Of a stretch of DNA of 64,000 nt, positions 60,741-64,000 are shown one piece after another. The first letter of the stretch is position 1, and each line of letters opens with the position of its first letter. The position numbers and the translations under genes were made by a program. This DNA comes from Bin80 sp964291275. GTDB lineage: Bacteria; Bacteroidota; Rhodothermia; Rhodothermales; Bin80. Below the pieces are notes generated by a model that saw nothing but the letters and a program-made list of their open reading frames with translations, had not been told where the DNA came from and ran no database searches. The stretch covers positions 2,170,001-2,234,000 of the forward strand of contig OZ219799.1 in assembly GCA_964291275.2 (NCBI GenBank), in the 5' to 3' direction.

Positions 60741-63700
60741 ACGGGCAAAATTGCAGGAACAGTTACCGATGCAAGTACGGGCGAGCCCTTGCCGGGGGCC
60801 AATGTCGTTGTGGTCGGGACGGGCCTGGGGGCATCCACCGATGTGGACGGCAACTACTTCATACTGCGGGTGCCACCCGGACTGCATAACATTCAGGCGT
60901 CCATCGTCGGATTTGTGACTGTCACGAAGACGGACGCCCGGGTCTTCATAGATCAGACAACGCCGTTGGACTTCGAACTGGCCGAGGCGGTTCTCGAGAC
61001 CGGCGAACTCGTAGTGACTGCAGAGCGTCCGCCCGTGGAGGTAGACCTGACCGGCAGCAAGGAGCGCATGAGTGGTGAGGAATTGGCAAACAGCTGGGCC
61101 ACGACAGTCCTGGAGGCTATCGAAACCCAGGCAGCCACCAACATTAACGGAGGCATTCGCGGCGGCTTTGGTCTGGAGGACAATTACTACGTGGACGGGC
61201 TCAGCCTGCGGGATAATGTTTCCGGCGGCAATCTGACCGGTATCAACACCACGGCCATATCTGAGCTTGAAGTGCTAACCGGGGGCTGGAATGCGGAATA
61301 CGGCCGTGCGATGGGGGCCATTGTCAACATCGTCACCAAGTCGGCTATGGATCGCCTGCACGGAACGGTTCGCGCGCGTCTGCGGCCTGCTGGCCAGTAC
61401 CACTGGGGCCGAAATATCTACAGCAGGGAGAATTACGAATGGGTAACCATGGCGACCCTGGATTACTGGACGGAGAATACCGGCGGAGGCGAGTGGGTCA
61501 ATAGAACACCCCAGGAACGACTGGATGCTTGGATGAACTTTATTTCCGGAGATCTTTTCGGGGAACCGTCAAGACGTATGCAGCAATACACCGAGCGCGC
61601 AACCTGGGAAACCGAAGCTACCATCTACGGACCGATCACCGACAGACTCAGCTTCTTGCTGTCCGGCAAGTACCTCAAGGATGCCCCGGAATTCCCAGCC
61701 TATCTGCCCTATTCCAAAGACTGGAATTATCAGGGAAAGTTTGACTATCGGCTCTCCCGCAGCAATCGGCTGGAATTGTCGGGGTTCGTTCAAGGATTCA
61801 ACAATACCGAGGGTCCTCGTCTGAGCTACTGGTCCAGTGAAGATTCGTTTATTGCTGGGCTCTGGGGACCAGCGCCATTCTACTATTCGGGCTACTCCAA
61901 TTTCAAGTATTGGCCGTACGGCACCTCACATATTTTTCAGTTGCCTTCACCTCCGGAATATATGCGACTCAAGAGCGGGCAGTTGAAATGGACCCACGTA
62001 TTCAATCCTGCTTCCTTCCTGGATGTCCAGGCGAGCTACACATCAATGGACTTGGACCGCAACAACTTCAGGCAGCTGGAAGCCAACGACACGTACGATC
62101 CAGACTCCGAAGACTTCGGAACGCAGTGGGACGAGACCATGATTCCCGGCAATCCGCTATTTCTGCTGCCGCCGATTTTCCACCGGAGACACCCCGGCAT
62201 TTTTCAGCTCACCGCGGAGTCTGATGCCTGGTTGTTCAAGGCCGCTTACACCAATCAAATCAACCGTTTTTTCCAGCTTAAGACTGGGGCGATGTATTCG
62301 CCGCAGTACGTCTCCAAGCGGTTCAAGGCAGGCGCCATGCCCGGTGCCATTTACTCCAATCATGCGACCCGCCCCGACTTCAATCCCTGGGACGCCTCCG
62401 CGTACGTGCAGGGAAAAATTGAGGTCAATGGTATGGTGATCAACGCCGGACTGCGCGTAGATGCCTTCAATGCCAACACGAAAGTGGCCCCCTCCATACT
62501 TGATCCAGCCTTGATCACCAACATGGTCGGCGTAGCGCCCACAGAAATTGTCACTTATTCTGATGAGGAGCACGGCGTGGATACCGAAACCAAGGCTATC
62601 CTTTCACCGCGTTTCGGTATTTCTCACCCGATCACCGAAAATACGGTACTTCATTTTTCCTACGGGCACTTCAACCAGCGTCCAGCCTGGCAGCTCATTG
62701 GTGGCGGGCCCACCATCTTTCACATCTTTGGCTCGTCCGCCGGTGCTCCGCATGCCTCGCCGGACACGGCGCAGTACGATTTTGTGTTCTATCACCCGAA
62801 CACCAACACGGGCAATCCTGACCTCAGTTTTGAAAAGATCATCCAGTATGAACTTGGATTTGACCAACATATTCCGGGCGTTGCAAATCTGGATGTCACG
62901 GTTTATTACCGTGATGGAAAGAATCTGACCTCGCTGGGAGTGCGGCAGTCGCCCAACAATATCGGCGACAACCTCTTCGGCGTCGGTGGGTCGGTAACTA
63001 CGGAAGTACACTTTGATGCGGCGAACCCGTTCGGGTTTGCGCCGGGCGGTGGCCGTAGCCGCGTCACCTCCAACGGGGGGTATGTAGATGTACGCGGCCT
63101 AGAGCTGTCCCTGCACTCCCTGTTCCTGGAGCATGCCCGTGCACGAATCATTTTCAACAGGTCCTTCGTGCGCTCCGGGCAGTATGGCTTCCGGCAGGTC
63201 TTCATCACAGATGAAGAGGGCAACCCCGTTCGGCCCCATACGCTGCACGGCGTGAGCCTGACCGATAAGGGTCTGTCTGGCACCAACAGCGACACGTGGA
63301 ATCCCACCACCAGTGTGAAGGTTATCGTGGACCTTTTCTCGCCATCGGAATTCGGGCCTGCTCTCGGCTTCTTTCATCCGCTAGGCGGCTGGCGCCTCAA
63401 TGCCTACTACGTATACGCGAGTGGACACCGCTATACCTACCACTCGCCAGGAGATTTCTCCACCGAACCCAACAACCGGCGCTGGAAGCCGCACCACAAT
63501 ACCAATCTGCGCCTTTCGAAAGCGATTGGTATGCCTGGTGTTGAAGAGATGAAATTCAGCATTGATATCCACAATGTGTTCAATTCCAAGCGGCTCAACT
63601 TCCTGACCGGCAATGCGCTGGAAACCTATCACGAACAAGGAACACTGCCGGTCAATCCGACCACAGGGGAGGAAAACGAATGGGACTGGTACAATCAAGG

Positions 63701-63746
63701 TCTCCTGCCGAGGCAGGTTTATTTCGGACTCGAGGTGACCTTCTAG
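60666..63746 (+). CDS. TonB-dependent outer membrane receptor with carboxypeptidase-regulatory-like domain
   Basis: The 1026-residue protein has a signal peptide (LLIALLLACQGVALAQ) nearly the same as that of the SusC above. A regulatory-like domain follows (IAGTVTDASTGEPLPGANVVVVG), then a TonB-box-like ETGELVVTAERPP and a plug with DNYYVDGLSLRDNV and GWNAEYGRAMGAIVNIVTKS. A long barrel ends VYFGLEVTF. The plug differs from SusC, and no SusD follows, so it may work alone or with the next gene product. ATG 60666 has AAGGTG upstream. The IS at 58458-60541 ends only 124 bases before the start. Confidence 0.93.
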   Translation: MPTRLPTLLIALLLACQGVALAQSQTGKIAGTVTDASTGEPLPGANVVVVGTGLGASTDVDGNYFILRVPPGLHNIQASIVGFVTVTKTDARVFIDQTTPLDFELAEAVLETGELVVTAERPPVEVDLTGSKERMSGEELANSWATTVLEAIETQAATNINGGIRGGFGLEDNYYVDGLSLRDNVSGGNLTGINTTAISELEVLTGGWNAEYGRAMGAIVNIVTKSAMDRLHGTVRARLRPAGQYHWGRNIYSRENYEWVTMATLDYWTENTGGGEWVNRTPQERLDAWMNFISGDLFGEPSRRMQQYTERATWETEATIYGPITDRLSFLLSGKYLKDAPEFPAYLPYSKDWNYQGKFDYRLSRSNRLELSGFVQGFNNTEGPRLSYWSSEDSFIAGLWGPAPFYYSGYSNFKYWPYGTSHIFQLPSPPEYMRLKSGQLKWTHVFNPASFLDVQASYTSMDLDRNNFRQLEANDTYDPDSEDFGTQWDETMIPGNPLFLLPPIFHRRHPGIFQLTAESDAWLFKAAYTNQINRFFQLKTGAMYSPQYVSKRFKAGAMPGAIYSNHATRPDFNPWDASAYVQGKIEVNGMVINAGLRVDAFNANTKVAPSILDPALITNMVGVAPTEIVTYSDEEHGVDTETKAILSPRFGISHPITENTVLHFSYGHFNQRPAWQLIGGGPTIFHIFGSSAGAPHASPDTAQYDFVFYHPNTNTGNPDLSFEKIIQYELGFDQHIPGVANLDVTVYYRDGKNLTSLGVRQSPNNIGDNLFGVGGSVTTEVHFDAANPFGFAPGGGRSRVTSNGGYVDVRGLELSLHSLFLEHARARIIFNRSFVRSGQYGFRQVFITDEEGNPVRPHTLHGVSLTDKGLSGTNSDTWNPTTSVKVIVDLFSPSEFGPALGFFHPLGGWRLNAYYVYASGHRYTYHSPGDFSTEPNNRRWKPHHNTNLRLSKAIGMPGVEEMKFSIDIHNVFNSKRLNFLTGNALETYHEQGTLPVNPTTGEENEWDWYNQGLLPRQVYFGLEVTF

Positions 63747-63796
63747 GAGTGCCCGGAATCATTTAGTCAACCAAAAAACTGGAAGAGTCTGAACAG

Positions 63797-64000
63797 ATGA
63801 AATCCCATACAATTCACAGCACCCTGGTCGCAGTCCTGATCGTGGTTCTGCCCTGCGGGGCGGTCACTGGCCAAAGCAGCACAGATCACACCTTTACGCG
63901 GGGCAAATTCTGGACGGTCATCAGTGAATCGGTGCCCAACCCGCCGATCTGGCTGGCCTCGTATCCCGGCTATTTCGAAGCGCCATCCAATTGGTTCAAT
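63797..64000 (+). CDS. Exported protein, N-terminal part (cut by window end)
   Basis: ATG 63797 opens a frame of 68 visible codons that runs off the window. It encodes a signal peptide (STLVAVLIVVLPCGAVTGQ) and then TFTRGKFWTVISESVPNPP and IWLASYPGYFEAPSNWFN. A purine-rich GGAAGAG lies 10 bases upstream. The gene follows the TonB receptor by 50 bases on the same strand, so it is likely co-transcribed and may encode a surface partner of the receptor. The family cannot be judged from the fragment. Confidence 0.75.
   Translation, partial: MKSHTIHSTLVAVLIVVLPCGAVTGQSSTDHTFTRGKFWTVISESVPNPPIWLASYPGYFEAPSNWFN

Overview
The window looks like a chromosomal segment of a Bacteroidota/Rhodothermota/Balneolota-type bacterium. 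The evidence is a SusC/SusD pair, a second TonB-dependent receptor, 6-bladed beta-propeller and TolB-like lipoproteins, a GldE-like CBS protein, sulfatases, and a YhaO/YhaN pair. The lineage call is inference. The segment mixes intact housekeeping genes with much decay: three insertion sequences with intact transposases, several transposase remnants, a gatC pseudogene, a relic GH116 gene and an IS-split AAA ATPase. That points to a genome in flux, possibly host-associated.

Layout. 1-5.8 kb: the end of a probable beta-propeller gene, then an SLC13 carboxylate transporter, a 2-keto-3-deoxygluconate kinase, tRNA-Arg(ACG), a FAD oxidoreductase and a class I fructose-bisphosphate aldolase. 6.1-9.5 kb (minus): a translationally coupled operon of circularly permuted ATP-grasp, alpha-E and transglutaminase-like proteins, divergent from a tandem-AAA ATPase. 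11.6-13.1 kb: a complete ISL3-type element with an exact 8-bp target duplication. 13.1-17.6 kb: three exported amidohydrolase paralogues, only the middle one with an intact HxH metal site. 17.8-28.8 kb: a decayed transposase, a methyltransferase, MazG, SSB, an NSS transporter, a CBS/CorC protein, PurF, an NTF2-like protein, a ThiF-rhodanese fusion and a sulfatase.

29-38.5 kb is an accessory island. It holds small unknown ORFs, a truncated ISNCY-type transposase, and a three-gene cassette of an exported eight-cysteine peptide, a beta-propeller lipoprotein and a membrane-anchored thioredoxin-like protein. It also holds a small protein coupled to a Rad50-hook AAA ATPase that an IS has broken, and a gatC pseudogene. 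38.8-48.7 kb: a TolB-like lipoprotein, a coupled PhoD-phosphatase/sulfatase pair, and a coupled SbcD/SbcC-like (YhaO/YhaN) pair.

49.4-64 kb is a glycan-uptake locus: GH116 glycosidase, SusC and SusD, followed by a decayed second GH116 3' end, an IS with perfect 16-bp inverted repeats, and a second TonB receptor whose leader and signal peptide match those of SusC. I read this as an old tandem duplication of a GH116-spacer-receptor module whose second copy was eroded and then interrupted. The enzymes (GH116, two sulfatases, PhoD) with the SusCD system suggest breakdown of decorated glycans or glycolipids. The KDG kinase, SLC13 transporter and aldolase would serve central sugar-acid metabolism.
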